A stretch of DNA of 64,000 nucleotides from Mytilus edulis (GCF_963676685.1 NC_092349.1:80798604-80862603), one strand, 5' to 3'; positions 12,415 through 28,991 are shown, counted from the stretch's first letter. Program-made: numbers and translations. The notes: generated by a model not told the origin, from the letters alone.

Positions 12415-12608
12415 TGAGTATCGAATAACGAATAACGAACCGGCTGCTAACTTCACATACATAACAATATGTTAGCCCCAGGCCATGTCATTAACATAAA
12501 ACTTACATGGTTTGAACAATATACAAAATATCCAATTATGAATATTTGTCGCTAATAGGGGAAAGTCCTGTCAATGATGACATACAAATACAGGATATAA
12601 GGACAAAA

Positions 12609-12830
12609 ATGCAGAATATAAAATGGATAATTGCTTTGTTAGTGATCATAATTCTACTTTTGTTTACTTTTCATTACTCTGTCCTGGAATCTACAACGAC
12701 CACCACAATGGAATACCGTGAAAGCGATCACATACCGTTAGGTATTATAAACCAAATAGTTAACCAAAGGAATCTACTGTCGCAACAGTTAAACGAAGCC
12801 AGGAAAACTATTGGACAACTTCAGTGTGAG
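12609..12830 (+). CDS. Methyltransferase-like gene, coding exon 1
   Basis: Encodes the membrane anchor and stem. It ends GAG|GTAATA at 12830/12831; the frame runs on in the intron to a stop at 12873-12875 with no conserved sequence. Confidence 0.75.
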
Positions 12831-15018
12831 GTAATATATCACCATTATCTTTCTTTTAAAAAAATATTCCATTAAACGTTTAGCTAAAACTTAAATTTTT
12901 CACGAGTTTAGTTGGGTTAAACGGGCATTTTTACATTTGCCGTGTGAGGGCCTTATATGTCTTGCTGAGCAGTATGGGTTTTGCTCATTGTTGTAGGCCG
13001 CACGGTGACCTACATATAGTTGTTTTTACATTCTTTGGAATCTGGTGGAAAGCTGGCAATTATATTTTCTTATTTTTTATAGTGTTAGTTTGATCTCATG
13101 CTGGTGCTATTCTTTTTAATGACGTTGCTTTATTGCTATATTGTGCTAGTTTTAATGTACTGTAAGCTTGCTTTCAGTAATACCAGATAGCGTTTTAAAT
13201 TGATCGTAAGTATACTGAATTGTTCATTACTTTATAGTTTATACTATCAATCCTAGTCGTAAGTGTTTTTGTTTGTAAAACTGACACGTATTTATTATTG
13301 TAGTATATAAATATTTATTTTTTTCATTATTACAGATGTTACATATCTATTGTCTGTGTATTGCATAATTGTTATTAATTGTTTATAATGATATTGTTTG
13401 TATGCTATATGCCCTCCTGGGGCCCTAATTTGGTAAATTAAAATATTCTATTTTATTCTATTATTTTCTGTATGTTTCGATATTGTTCTATATGATACCG
13501 TTATTATAGAGTTAAATTAAGGAACTTTTATTTTTACCACTTATTTAAGTCAAAAGTGGAAAAATTGAGACCTAAAAATAAAAGTTTAAATCTAGAATTG
13601 ATTCAGTTTTGATCTCAACAGAACGTTAGACTTCAAGCGTAAAATTGAGAATGGAAATGGGGAATGTGTCAAAGAGACAATAACCCGACCATAGAACAGA
13701 CAACAGCAGAAGGTCACCAACAGGTCTTCAATGCAGCGAGAAAACCCCACACCCGGAGTCGTCCTTCAGCTGGCCCCTAAACAATTATATAAACTAGTTC
13801 AGTGATAATGAACGCCATACTAAACTCCAAATTTTACACAAGAAACTAAAATTGAAAATAATACAAGACTAACAAAGGCCAGATGCTCCTGACTTGGGAC
13901 AGGCGCAAAAATGCGGCGGGGTTTATTTCTATACCCGGGCATATGACCATACTTTTGAAATACATCGCGTTATTTTGGCCGACGCACTGTGATTTTGCAT
14001 TCTAATGAAGATACAGTAAATATTTTCTACCAAGACCACATGATAACTTTTCAATTGGGAATGACCAAATCTATCATAATCACATGCGTTCACATGACAT
14101 ATGACATGTTTTATGTATAACAAGAAACAATTACTGTCCATATAACAATTATTTCAATACAAACAAATACAACAATTTTTCACAGAAAATTGTACCAAAC
14201 ATCGCTGAAATGTTAGGTCCTCCGCTGCGCAAGCTTATAATGTCCTCATAGTTCAGAGAGTCAACGCTGAATCTTTTTGCGAAAGCTTGATATTGCGGCT
14301 ATTATTGTCGTCTTAAACTTCAGTCATTTTGGTCAACGCATATATATTTTCTTGTAAACGTTTTCATTTTTAATTTATAATAAAATACTTAACATTTTTA
14401 CAGAAATCCGACCAAAAGACCAATTCTCAAGGAGGTTGGTGTAAACAAGCAAGTACAGAAACAGGCGGCGAACACATGACGGACATGACACTGGTCAAAG
14501 CATTAGCATATTTCCTAAAAAATAAAAGCATTGGCAGCTTCGGTGACGGTCCTGGTGCATACAAGAGAGAAATTCTTAAACTTGGGCTCGTACAATCATA
14601 CACCTCCTTTGATGGAGCACCCTATTGTGAAGAAACAAGCGAAGGTCGAGTAGTGTTTATGGATTTAACAATTCCTCAGTATGGCATTCAGCAATTTGAT
14701 TGGATATTATCTTTAGAAGTTGCAGAACATATACCTAAAGCATACGAGAATATATATTTAGATAATTTATTTAGACATGCTAAGGAAGGTATAATACTTA
14801 GTTGGGCAGTGCCTGGACAGGGGGGACTCAGTCATATCAATAATCAACCTTTACAACATGTTGTGGACGTTATGGAGAAAAATGGATTTACAATAGATCA
14901 AAGTATCTCCAAAGTTCTCCAAGACTCAGCAGAACTGCCTTGGATAAAAAGTAATTTGTATGTTTATAGAAGACACCAGCACAGTATGAATAGCACGTAT
15001 AAAGATTTATTTGTGTAG
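12609..15018 (+). CDS. Membrane-anchored SAM-dependent methyltransferase-like protein (two coding exons)
   Basis: Exon 1 12609-12830 joins exon 2 14404-15018 in phase 0, giving 278 residues from the first in-frame ATG. Residues 5-22 form one hydrophobic segment after a short N-terminus, so a type II membrane anchor is likely (inference). A Thr-rich stem and a heptad-like stretch (about 45-72) follow. The methyltransferase domain occupies about 95-265. GSFGDGPGAYK (118-128) is the SAM-binding motif I, FDWILSLEVAEHIP (172-185) is the acidic post-motif region typical of Methyltransf_11/23-like proteins, and ILSWAVPGQGG (205-215) is the next conserved strand. Substrate is unknown. The frame stays open upstream of 12609 to 12516 without another ATG, so an additional 5' exon is possible. 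The fold assignment is firm; anchor and topology are moderate. Confidence 0.8.
13385..13475 (+). mobile_element. LINE 3' end remnant with ATTCT-type tail
   Basis: 'ATGCCCTCCTGGGGCCCTAA' followed by 'TTGGTAAATTAAAATATTCT' and a short ATTCT/ATTTT repeat. This layout (3' UTR plus simple-repeat tail) is typical of non-LTR retrotransposon 3' termini. No coding part is left. Confidence 0.5.
13637..13925 (+). repeat. Interspersed repeat family B copy
   Basis: Same block order as 11858-12175, beginning 'AAAATTGAGAATGGAAATGG' and ending at 'CTTGGGACAGGCGCAAAAAT'. Confidence 0.75.
14404..15018 (+). CDS. Methyltransferase-like gene, coding exon 2
   Basis: The acceptor TTTTTACAG ends at 14403. The first 24 codons (from AAATCC) precede the internal ATG at 14476, and this exon carries the whole catalytic domain and the stop TAG. 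A start at 14476 would lack only the linker, so a soluble short form is conceivable. Confidence 0.8.
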   Translation, partial: KSDQKTNSQGGWCKQASTETGGEHMTDMTLVKALAYFLKNKSIGSFGDGPGAYKREILKLGLVQSYTSFDGAPYCEETSEGRVVFMDLTIPQYGIQQFDWILSLEVAEHIPKAYENIYLDNLFRHAKEGIILSWAVPGQGGLSHINNQPLQHVVDVMEKNGFTIDQSISKVLQDSAELPWIKSNLYVYRRHQHSMNSTYKDLFV

Positions 15019-15235
15019 GTCTCAATTGTAATATTTCAGTCTACATTTGAAATCCACATTTTTGTAACTTTTATTCTACAATACACAGATTTGCTGTATA
15101 AAACTATACATTTGTGTCGTTTTACAATTGACAGGATGAATAATTATAACCCTAGTACATGTATTGTTTACAGTTTGCCTGGAGATCTATACACATGTAA
15201 CGAAATAATCGTTGTACATGGTAAATCATAATGTA
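15019..15235 (+). other. Probable 3' UTR of the methyltransferase-like gene
   Basis: AT-rich sequence after the TAG stop, with no reading frame. No AATAAA was seen close by; one at 16418-16423 is the first convincing match but would imply a 1.4-kb 3' UTR running through a repeat. Confidence 0.35.
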
Positions 15236-15239
15236 AAAT

Positions 15240-15492
15240 ATCCAACATAAAACTCATATGCCCTCAATGACACTCATATCAAAATATATATAAAGCCAAA
15301 CAAGTACAAAGTTGAAGAACTTGATGATCCAAAATTCAAAAAAAAAGTTGTGCCAAATACGGCTAAGGTAATCTATGCCTGGGATAAGAAAATCCTAGGT
15401 TTTCGAAAAATATAAAGTTTTGTAAACAGGAAATTTATAAAAATTACCACATTATTGATATTTATGTCAACACCTGTTACTAAACCAGTGCT
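15240..15492 (+). repeat. Interspersed repeat family C, diverged copy
   Basis: Blocks 'AAGTACAAAGTTGAAGAACT', 'GTTGTGCCAAATACGGCTAA' and 'AAATTTATAAAAATTACCAC' match the better copy at 43016-43408 in the same order. Confidence 0.7.
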
Positions 15493-17230
15493 GGATTTAA
15501 AGGGAAGAAACTCTTTATGAAGCAAATTTGGTTAATATACATAGTTATTTTACCTTTTTCGATTTATGGTTTCGGCCCTTTTTAAAACAGTGGATCCTCT
15601 ATTGTATTGGAACGACCAATCACCATTTAACTCTGAGGGTGAATTCGGATTGGGGATTATGATTTTTCTTTAAAAAAAATGCTGAAACGTTTTTTTTACA
15701 CTATATTATATTTTCATTAAGCAGAAGGGATAAATGTATGATTGCTAATCGAAAAAAGTAAACTAATTCTGTAAAATTATATTTCAATTGTTTTCTCCAT
15801 TTCTTCCTCAATGGTGAATTATAACGATTACCTGGACTTGATAAAATTTTAACTTATTTAATCATGCATAGTAATTCTGCATGTTTTATAACAGTTTCCA
15901 AGTTCTGCAATGATAAATCTTAATTATTGGTGCATATTTCTAGCCTGAGGAAATAATTGTAAAATTATCATGTCTGTATGTAAATGTTATACATAATATT
16001 TTAATGAGTTTCAGTAATATGGTATTATAAAGCACCATAAGAATGCCTATGGTAAAACAAAAACTAAAAATTGTCATAAAAATGAAAAGAGAAAATAGTA
16101 AGGCTGTTTGCGTGTTTAATTTGAATGATAGTTTAATATCAAATGTTTAGAGCAATCATTTTGTTTTTTTATTTTCAACATATTTTCTTATTGTTTTGCC
16201 TAGTCAAAAGGGTGTTATAGTGCTAAAAAAATATTATTCCAATTTTTCATTCTTTATTCTAAGTTTCCTTCAAACATACAATGCAGAATATATATTCAAT
16301 ATGATGGGAGCGTCAGAGAAGAGGTGAACTATTTTTCGATGATTGTTTTAATATTTTTTGATGAATGTATTGTATCGAGTAAACTGACATACATTCATTG
16401 TTAAATTCTTGCATTCTAATAAATAGGCCTCGGAAATAAATAAGATGGGATGCATTCACGTACAGAGAAATATTCGACCGTGAATGAGGACTTTACGGTG
16501 ACTTGTTGTTTTTCATATTGTTTACATGTGCTTCATAATGTATCTGGAAGTGAGTTTCTGCCAATGGTTTTATTCATGTTGTTTATAAGAGTTGTGTTTT
16601 ATAAAAGACTGAATGATAAGTGAGAATTTTTGTAGCAAAATTTAAGCTAAAGCAAATGTGTACATGTTGATTTAAAACTGTTAAAAAATAAGCTTAATGA
16701 ACTAACTTGTTTTTACTTGAATCCATATCTTCGGTGAGCTAGAATGACTATACTTAAAAAGCAAAAGTCATTGGGCAATTTTGAGAGAGGACTAAAAGCG
16801 TACAAATAAGCAATATATAATCATGCATCATCGGGTCGAAATGTAGGAAATTTCGTGCAATTTTTTGTTTATCTTTATTCAATTGTTCAACATTTATATA
16901 CAATAGACATATTACCTATTACACAAAAATATCACAAGATAATGTTTTAAGAAAAATGAAATATATAATCAACACAATGAATAATCAGAAATTTAATGCA
17001 ATGACGCCTTCAGTTTCTTGTACCAGAATATTATTCTTTAAAAAGTGTTTCTCAAAAACATTCCTCATACATCTTGCATCACACAAACATTCATACAGGT
17101 AAGTTATGTAATGTTAATTTCGTGCAATTTTAAAGTTGAAAACGCCGTTTAAATTAATTAAGTTTCTCTACAATTACCTCAATCCATCAAAAAATGTGTA
17201 CCAATCAGTCATTGTTGACGGATTTTAACA
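15493..17230. other. No gene seen
   Basis: 1.7 kb of AT-rich sequence without long frames or recognised repeats; a possible AATAAA lies at 16418-16423. Confidence 0.45.
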
Positions 17231-17234
17231 TACA

Positions 17235-17425
17235 AATTCAAATTCAAATATATTTTATTGCTAATCAAAGCGCCCACAAGGAGCCGAACAATCAACATTA
17301 ATAACATACAAATGATTACAAGTGATTCAATATGATTAAGACACAATGTTATAAACAAAATATTTATTAAGACAAGTAGAAAAATACAACAAGCACAGTA
17401 TTTAATAATATAACTAGGTTAAAAA
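17235..17425 (-). mobile_element. LINE 3' end remnant, minus orientation
   Basis: On the minus strand it reads 'GGCTCCTTGTGGGCGCTTTG', then 'ATTAGCAATAAAATATATTT' and a GAATTT simple-repeat tail, i.e. a LINE 3' UTR with tail. A G tract follows at about 17430-17447. Confidence 0.5.
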
Positions 17426-17689
17426 AATGGGGGGGGGGGGGGGGGGGTCACTGGGCATTACTATTTCTATATATCATACATGTATCTACACTGTATGTTG
17501 TTACACGATTAATTGATTGTTTATATCATGTCTCGATTTTCCAAAAAAAACCAAAAACATGTGATTGAAAAAACATAAATTAAAAAAATAGTGAGGTGTG
17601 GTGTCATTTTCAATGAGAAATTTATTTAGTCCAAAATCAAAAGGAACTAACGCATTATCGTATTTACAGATGTCTACAGTGGATGTCAC

Positions 17690-17890
17690 TATTTGATCAG
17701 GATCTATTGACCCTTACGGGTCACCCGAGATCATCAGTAGTTCGTGTTGCTCAGTCTATAGTTGTCTTTGTAGTCTTTTGTAGACTGCAGTTTGATTATT
17801 CTTCGTTTTTCTTATTGGTCATTATGTTGTATTTTGTTTTGTTTTTTTACTCGTAATTTTTAATTTTCCCCGTAGACCCCTTCATTTATT
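17690..17890 (+). mobile_element. Diverged 3' end of a Penelope-like element
   Basis: 'GATCAGGATCTATTGACCCT', 'GAGATCATCAGTAGTTCGTG' and 'TTGCTCAGTCTATAGTTGTC' are diverged versions of the 3' region seen at 26340-26480 downstream of the Penelope-like RT fragment. No coding sequence is retained. Confidence 0.55.
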
Positions 17891-18049
17891 TTGCCTGCTT
17901 TCTTCGTTGTCTAATGGCTAGTTAATTCGGGAACATTAGCACAGTTAAACGAAACACTAATTTAGGACAAATCACCTATGATGGCCAAGTTGTTTTTACT
18001 TTTATCGTATTCTTTTCTTATTTTAGTGTTGATATGTTTGAAAGCTTGA

Positions 18050-18178
18050 TGTTCGGTGTGAGCACTGGCTCCGTGTTGAAGGACGTACTTTGAACTATAA
18101 TGGTTTAATTTTTACAAATAGTGACTTGGACGGAGAGTTGTCTCATTGACACTCATACCACATCTTCTTATATCTATT
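18050..18178 (-). repeat. Interspersed repeat family A, variant subfamily, minus
   Basis: On minus it reads GATGTGGTATGAGTGTCAAT, 'GAGACAACTCTCCGTCC', and further on 'GGAGCCAGTGCTCACACCGA'. This is the subfamily also seen at 29157-29345 and 31695-32010. Confidence 0.55.
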
Positions 18179-18181
18179 TCT

Positions 18182-18425
18182 TAGAGCGTCCTGGCTGCAG
18201 TTGCTGCTTCCCATCCGGTATAGACACTTGTCTAGATTCAGAAAGGTGTTGAGCTTGTCATGTGGTTTAGACTAGCTCTTGTATGGACTCAGAAAGATGT
18301 TGAGCTTGTCATATGGTTCAGACTCGGAAAGATGTACATGTAGAGCTTGTCAAATGGTTTAAATACTTTTATAGACTCAGAAAAATGTTGAGCTTGTTAT
18401 ATGGTTTATACACTTGTATAAAAAA
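18182..18425. repeat. Tandem repeat of about 60 bp, four diverged units
   Basis: 'GACTCAGAAAGATGTTGAGC' followed by TTGTCATATGGTT recurs four times with length differences. It contains no reading frame of note. Confidence 0.65.
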
Positions 18426-18429
18426 AATA

Positions 18430-19605
18430 GAGATCATAGTTACATTTGTATGTAGACCTCTACATGTCTCTCTAGATTTTTTGACAACTTGAGTATTAAC
18501 CCAAATATCTTGTAATTACTATTTGTACATTTGATGTCTTTATCAATGATACATTCTACCATATGACTAGTTTCGTAAGGTCGTTCGGCTTTTGTGAAAT
18601 TTTTGATTGTGCTAATTTGATATAGCTATCTCCAAAAAATCTAAGCGTGCATGAGACGGTTTTATCATTGTCAGTTAATCAATTGTTCAAGCTAAATCGA
18701 ACCAACTATTCCTCTTTTTGGAAGATCAAAATCAAAGATTCATAATGATTTTTTTTAAACTTCATATAACTAACTTGGTAATATTGTTTTGTGTTATTTT
18801 ATTTCGTTTTTTTTTAGTTTTGTTTAGTTTCTTTTTCGGTTCGTTTTGGTTTTCTTTTCTTTTCTATTGCTTTGTGTGGTTGGGAGTTTTGTTATTAAAT
18901 TCAAAGAATGTAACAAAATTAGCATTTCATGTTTTTGCTATCATTTTATGACCCTACTTCTCGTCAATTGCCATTGATATATGTGGTGAAGTGGTATGAC
19001 ATGGTTACTTTCTTGTTAGTTAGACATTAAACAGTCAAGTAATCATGTTAATACATTTCTTTTTATTAAACTGGTTTGCAAACATTTGGTTTTTTAATTT
19101 TAATTTTTATTTCATTGTTATTCATTTGTTATTTGCAGTTTTGTAATTTCCCTATCATGGTATAATTGAGGTCGTGTTATGAATAAAGCTGGATGGTATA
19201 GATTTAGATATTGCCAATAACTATTATCTGTAAAAAAATTGTTTGAATTCCTTAAATATTGTGATACATTGTAATACTGACATTGATACATCGAACTTGC
19301 TTTAAGTTTGTTATGGGGAGTAAACGTCAACGAGACAACAACCCAACGACAAAAATAAAACACAAACAAATAAAGAGAGAGCAAAATAAAGTATCTTTCA
19401 ATATGTCATGCTCTGAATCTAACCAAAATCTATAAAATGTTGTTAACTTTTTTTAAATAAAAAAAAAAAGAAATTAAAAGAGATCTCAAAATACTCAAAA
19501 TAGAAGATAAACTCTATAAGATCAAAAAAGACAAAATACACAACCATCATACTTCGGAAGTTTCTGGTTTTTGGCAAAAACATGAATATATGGCCAGCTT
19601 TAACT
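18430..19605. other. No gene seen
   Basis: AT-rich, with T-rich low-complexity stretches (18740-18870). The hydrophobic frame 18718-18951 is a T-rich composition artefact. Confidence 0.4.
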
Positions 19606-19611
19606 ATAAAA

Positions 19612-20135
19612 AAAGAAGATGTGGTATGATTGCCAATGAGACAACTCTCCATAACCGACCAAAATGACACAGATTTTAACAACTATAGGTCACCGTACGG
19701 CCTTCAACAATGAGCAGAGCACATACCACATAGTCAGCTATAAAAGGCCCCGAAATGACAATGTAAAACATTTGAAATGAAAAAACTAACGGCCTAATTT
19801 ATGTACAAAACATGAACGAAAATCAAACATGCTACACATAAACAAACGACAACCACTGAATTACAGGCTCCTGACTTGGGACAGGCACATACATGCAGAA
19901 TGTGGCGTGGTAAGGGGGATCCCAACAGTCCCACTAACATGGGACAGTGGTATAATAGTACAACATAAAGAACGAACTATAAAAATCAGTTGAAAAAGGC
20001 TTAACTCATCAGATGGATAAAAATATAAGTGGACGTGGCCGGGTATTTGTAAATCCAAATAACAAAAAGACACTAGGTACAGATCTGAGAGTACTCGCAG
20101 TTTACTGCCAGCTAGTTGAAAACCACTAACAACTA
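19612..20135 (+). repeat. Interspersed repeat family A, longest copy
   Basis: Full block order: 'GAAGATGTGGTATGATTGCC', 'AATGAGACAACTCTCC', 'ATAGGTCACCGTACGGCCTT', 'CAACAATGAGCAGAGCACAT', 'GAATTACAGGCTCCTGACTT', 'GTGGACGTGGCCGGGTATTT' and 'CAGATCTGAGAGTACTCGCA'. At over 500 bp without an open frame it is a non-autonomous element; this copy is the best template for the family. Confidence 0.75.
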
Positions 20136-20155
20136 ATAAAAAAAATCATGCATCT

Positions 20156-22205
20156 ATAGGACTAGTCTCTTACAATCTCAATCATCCACCTTTAACTTGC
20201 TGGTAACCCGGACTAGTCTTTTACAATCTCAATCATCCACCTTTAACTTGCTGGTAACCCGGACTAGTCTTTTACAATCTCAATCATCCACCTTTAACTT
20301 GCTAGTAACCCGGACTAGTCTTTTACAATCTCAATCATCCACCTTTAACTTGCTGGTAATCCGGACTAGTCTTTTACAATCTCAATCATCCACCTTTAAC
20401 TTGCTGGTCATCCACCTTTAACTTGCTGGTAACCCGGACTAGTCTTTTACAATCTCAATCATCCACCTTTAACTTGCTGGTAACCCGGACTAGTCTTTTA
20501 CACTCTCAATCATCCACCTTTAACTTGCTGGTAACCCGGACTAGTCTTTTACAATCTCAATCATCTACCTTTAACTTGCTAATAACCCGGACTAGTCTTT
20601 TACAATCTCAATCATCCACCTTTAACTTGCTGGTAACCCGGACTAGTCTTTTACAATCTCAATCATCCACCTTTAACTTGCTGGTAACCCGGACTAGTCT
20701 CTTACAATCTCAATCATCCACCTTTAACTTGCTGGTAACCCGGACTAGTCTTTTACAATCTCAATCATCCACCTTTAACTTGCTGGTAACCCGGACTAGT
20801 CTTTTACAATCTCAATCATCCACCTTTAACTTGCTGGTAACCCGGACTAGTCTTTTACAATCTCAATCATCCACCTTTTACTTGCTGGTAACCCGGACAA
20901 GTCTCTTACAATCTCAATCATCCACCTTTAACTTGCTGGTAACCCGGACTAGTCTTTTACAATCTCAATCATCCACCTTTAACTTGCTGGTAACCCGGAC
21001 TAGTCTCTTACAATCTCAATCATCCACCTTTAACTTGCTGGTAACCCGGACTAGTCTTTTACAATCTCAATCATCCACCTTTAACTTGCTGGTAACCCGG
21101 ACTAGTCTTTTACACTCTCAATCATCCACCTTTAACTTGCTGGTAACCCGGACTAGTCTTTTACACTCTCAATCATCCACCTTTAACTTGCTGGTAACCC
21201 GGACTAGTCTTTTACAATCTCAATCATCCACCTTTAACTTGCTGGTAACCCGGACTAGTCTCTTACAATCTCAATCATCCACCTTTAACTTGCTGGTAAC
21301 CCGGACTAGTCTTTTACAATCTCAATCATCCACCTTTAACTTGCTGGTAACCCGGACTAGTCTTTTACAATCTCAATCATCCACCTTTAACTTGCTGGTA
21401 ACCCGGACTAGTCTTTTACAATCTCAATCATCCACCTTTAACTTGCTGGTAACCCGGACTAGTCTTTTACAATCTCAATCATCTACCTTTAACTTGCTGG
21501 TAACCCGGACTAGTCTTTTACAATCTCAATCATCCACCTTTAACTTGCTGGTAACCCGGACTAGTCTTTTACAATCTCAATCATCCACCTTAAACTTGCT
21601 GGTAACCCGGACTAGTCTTTTACACTCTCAATCATCTACCTTTAACTTGCTGGTAACCCGGACTAGTCTTTTACACTCTCAATCATCCACCTTTAACTTG
21701 CTGGTAACCCGGACTAGTCTGTTACAATCTCAATCATCCACCTTTAACTTGCTGGTAACCAGGACTAGTCTTTTACAATCTCAATCATCCACCTTTAACT
21801 TGCTGGTAACCCGGACTAGTCTTTTACAATCTCAATCATCCACCTTTAACTTGCTGGTAACCCGGACTAGTCTTTTACACTCTCAATCATCCACCTTTAA
21901 CTTGCTGGTAACCCGCACAGTGACTCTCAATCAGTCTTTTACACTCTCAATCATCCACCTTTAACTTGCTGGTAACCCGGACTAGTCTTTTACAATCTCA
22001 ATCATTGGATGATCAATCATCCACCTTTAACTTGCTGGTAACCCGGACTAGTCTTTTACACTCTCAATCATCCACCTTTAACTTGCTGGTAACCCGGACT
22101 AGTCTTTTACAATCTCAATCATCCACCTTTAACTTGCTGGTAACCCGGACTAGTCTTTTACAATCTCAAACATCCACCTTTAACTTGCTGGTAACCCGCA
22201 CAGTG
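20156..22205. repeat. 51-bp minisatellite, about 40 units
   Basis: The unit begins CTGGTAACCCGGACTAGTCT and continues 'TTTACAATCTCAATCATCCA' and 'CCTTTAACTTG'. Units are nearly identical and differ at a few fixed sites (CTTTTACAATC, CTCTTACAATC, CTTTTACACTC), so variant types can be followed along the array. A 22-bp partial unit lies near 20402-20423. A variant with ACCCGCACAGTGA occurs near 21912 and again as the last unit. Because 51 is a multiple of three, one frame stays open over 1.5 kb, but it lacks a usable start and is not considered coding. The array ends 1.3 kb upstream of the QPRT start. Confidence 0.95.
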
Positions 22206-22209
22206 AGAA

Positions 22210-22342
22210 CAGGCGCGGAATGGGGGGGGGGGGGAGTCCGGGGGTTGGAACCCCCCTTTTTTGTTGGCCGATCAATGCATTTGAATGGGGACATGTAGTC
22301 GGACCCCCCCCCCCTTTTTTTAAATGGCTGGATCCACCCCTG
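22210..22342. mobile_element. Small TIR element, GGATCC-ended family, with 5-bp target duplication
   Basis: Left end CAGGCGCGGAATGG and right end 'CTGGATCCACCCCTG' are inverted relatives. GAGAA flanks both sides (22205-22209 and 22343-22347). The body has G-run and C-run arms and 'GATCAATGCATTTGAATGGG'. It sits directly after the last unit of the 51-bp array and is the same family as 45966-46111. Confidence 0.75.
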
Positions 22343-22347
22343 GAGAA

Positions 22348-23534
22348 CAAGACGTTACTTTACCTTTGTATTTAAATCAGAATTATCCGCATCTAAAACA
22401 TCTTATGTTTTCAATTCTTTACCATGTGTACTTACTATTTGAACTAACAAATGTCAGGGAAAATTTCGACAGTGGATTTATAAGAATAAATCTAAATATC
22501 AATGCAAAATGCTTCAATACATCTTAACAATCAAAAAAGATAAAATTTCATGCTTGATTACTTGTAAAATATTTAAAATTGTGGTTTTCTCGTTTATACC
22601 CTCCATTTAAATTCGTTATAACGTAAAAATCGATTGTTTGAAATACATTACTATCACTGGGTGTTTGACAGTTTAAACGGATTTATAACAAGTGTCATCT
22701 GTAAATATACATGTATAAACACCAATCTGTACGTCTTATGTCTGTATATACATGTATAAACACCAATCTGTACGTCTTATGTCTGTATATACATGTATAA
22801 TCCGATTTTAGAATATTCAGTAACAACAATAGATAAAATGTAGATGTGTGTTGTTTTCCGTTCATCCGTACTACCTGTGTATGTTAAATAAGACAGAGTT
22901 TTTATCAATAATAAGAGCATGTTGTTTAGAATTCTTGGATGAAAATTGTGTAGATAATTAACCTTGGAATATAAGGCTAACGTAGTGAGATCCAGAATTC
23001 AGGTGAGTACTATTTCAAAAGTTAGTATAAATATGGGCTCATAGACTTTAGAAGGTTACATTCAAGCTGTGTAGATGAGGATGACAATAAATCGTAATTG
23101 AATAATTAAAGATCTCTAATTTCGGTACAGTCGTATTCGACAAGCACACGAGTTACGAGAGATCTGAAATTTGATGTGAAGATGATGGTGATGGGACAAT
23201 AATTTCTAAACAGCATATATAAAATTTGTATATTATTTTACGAGATTTATCTCATGATACCCCTTTTCGTTCTTCAATAATAATATTTTAAAGACGTTTT
23301 CTAGACATTGGCTACACTGTTTCAATGTTCGCCCTGGACGATAGCGCTTACATGAACTGATTAATAAATATACAGGAGATTCAGATTGGTATAACATCCG
23401 GTTTTCTTTCAGTTTGAATACTTAGTCTAATTCATTATTTAAAATTTATAACAATATTTATTATTGGGAAATTATAACAATGTAATAATACAATTTTACA
23501 AAAGGTTTTCTTCGAATTGTAGATATTATAAAAC
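22348..23534. other. QPRT: Region upstream of QPRT
   Basis: No gene. A 42-bp unit with 'ACACCAATCTGTACGTCTTA' is repeated about 2.5 times at 22690-22800. A non-coding 5' exon of QPRT could lie here but cannot be placed; the sequence just before the ATG is AT-rich without a clear TATA box. Confidence 0.4.
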
Positions 23535-28654
<5,120 letters not shown>

Positions 28655-28655
28655 T

Positions 28656-28870
28656 TCATTTAAAGTTCGAAGTTCTTTATTCTCTATTTTATTTACAGTT
28701 CGAAGTTCTTTATCCTCTATTTTATTTACAGTTCGAAGTTCTTTATTCTCTATTTTGTTTACAGTTCGATGTTCTTTATTCTCTATTTTGTTTACAGTTC
28801 GATGTTTTGTATTCTCTATTTTGTTTACAATTCGATGTTCTTTATTCTCTATTTTGTTTAAAGTTCGTAA
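28656..28870 (+). repeat. QPRT: 33-bp minisatellite in the QPRT 3' UTR, about six units
   Basis: The unit 'AGTTCGAAGTTCTTTATTCT' plus CTATTTTATTTAC starts right after the QPRT stop codon. It is repeated about six times with point changes (GAAG/GATG, TTATT/TTGTT). If transcribed, it forms the proximal 3' UTR. Confidence 0.85.
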
Positions 28871-28991
28871 TACTTTATCATGAATATGTTGGCCTAAAGT
28901 AATGATAGGATAAACAGATGTACCATCAATGGCATGTATACAGTAGATATATAAAGCAATCGGGAATTATAATTTTCAACACTTAGAAGAT

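Larger units (their letters stand above)
12831..14403 (+). other. Intron 1 of the methyltransferase-like gene
   Basis: 1573 bp, GT...AG. It contains a minus-strand family-A scrap (about 12955-13025), a LINE 3'-end remnant (about 13390-13470) and a family-B copy (13637-13925). The frame at 13929-14141 on minus has no family resemblance. Confidence 0.7.

Noticed and set aside
18718-18951. Hydrophobic, Phe-rich small membrane protein
   Set aside because: Composition artefact of a T-rich stretch; no start context, no neighbour support.
20423-21964. A 513-codon open frame with 17-residue repeats (LLVTRTSLLQSQSSTFN)
   Set aside because: It is the reading of a 51-bp minisatellite; 51 is divisible by three, so the frame stays open by arithmetic. 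No ATG start, no flanking coding sequence, and the same array breaks frame at a 22-bp partial unit.
20156-22205. Regular repeats suggesting a CRISPR array
   Set aside because: Units are contiguous with no unique spacers, and the context is eukaryotic.
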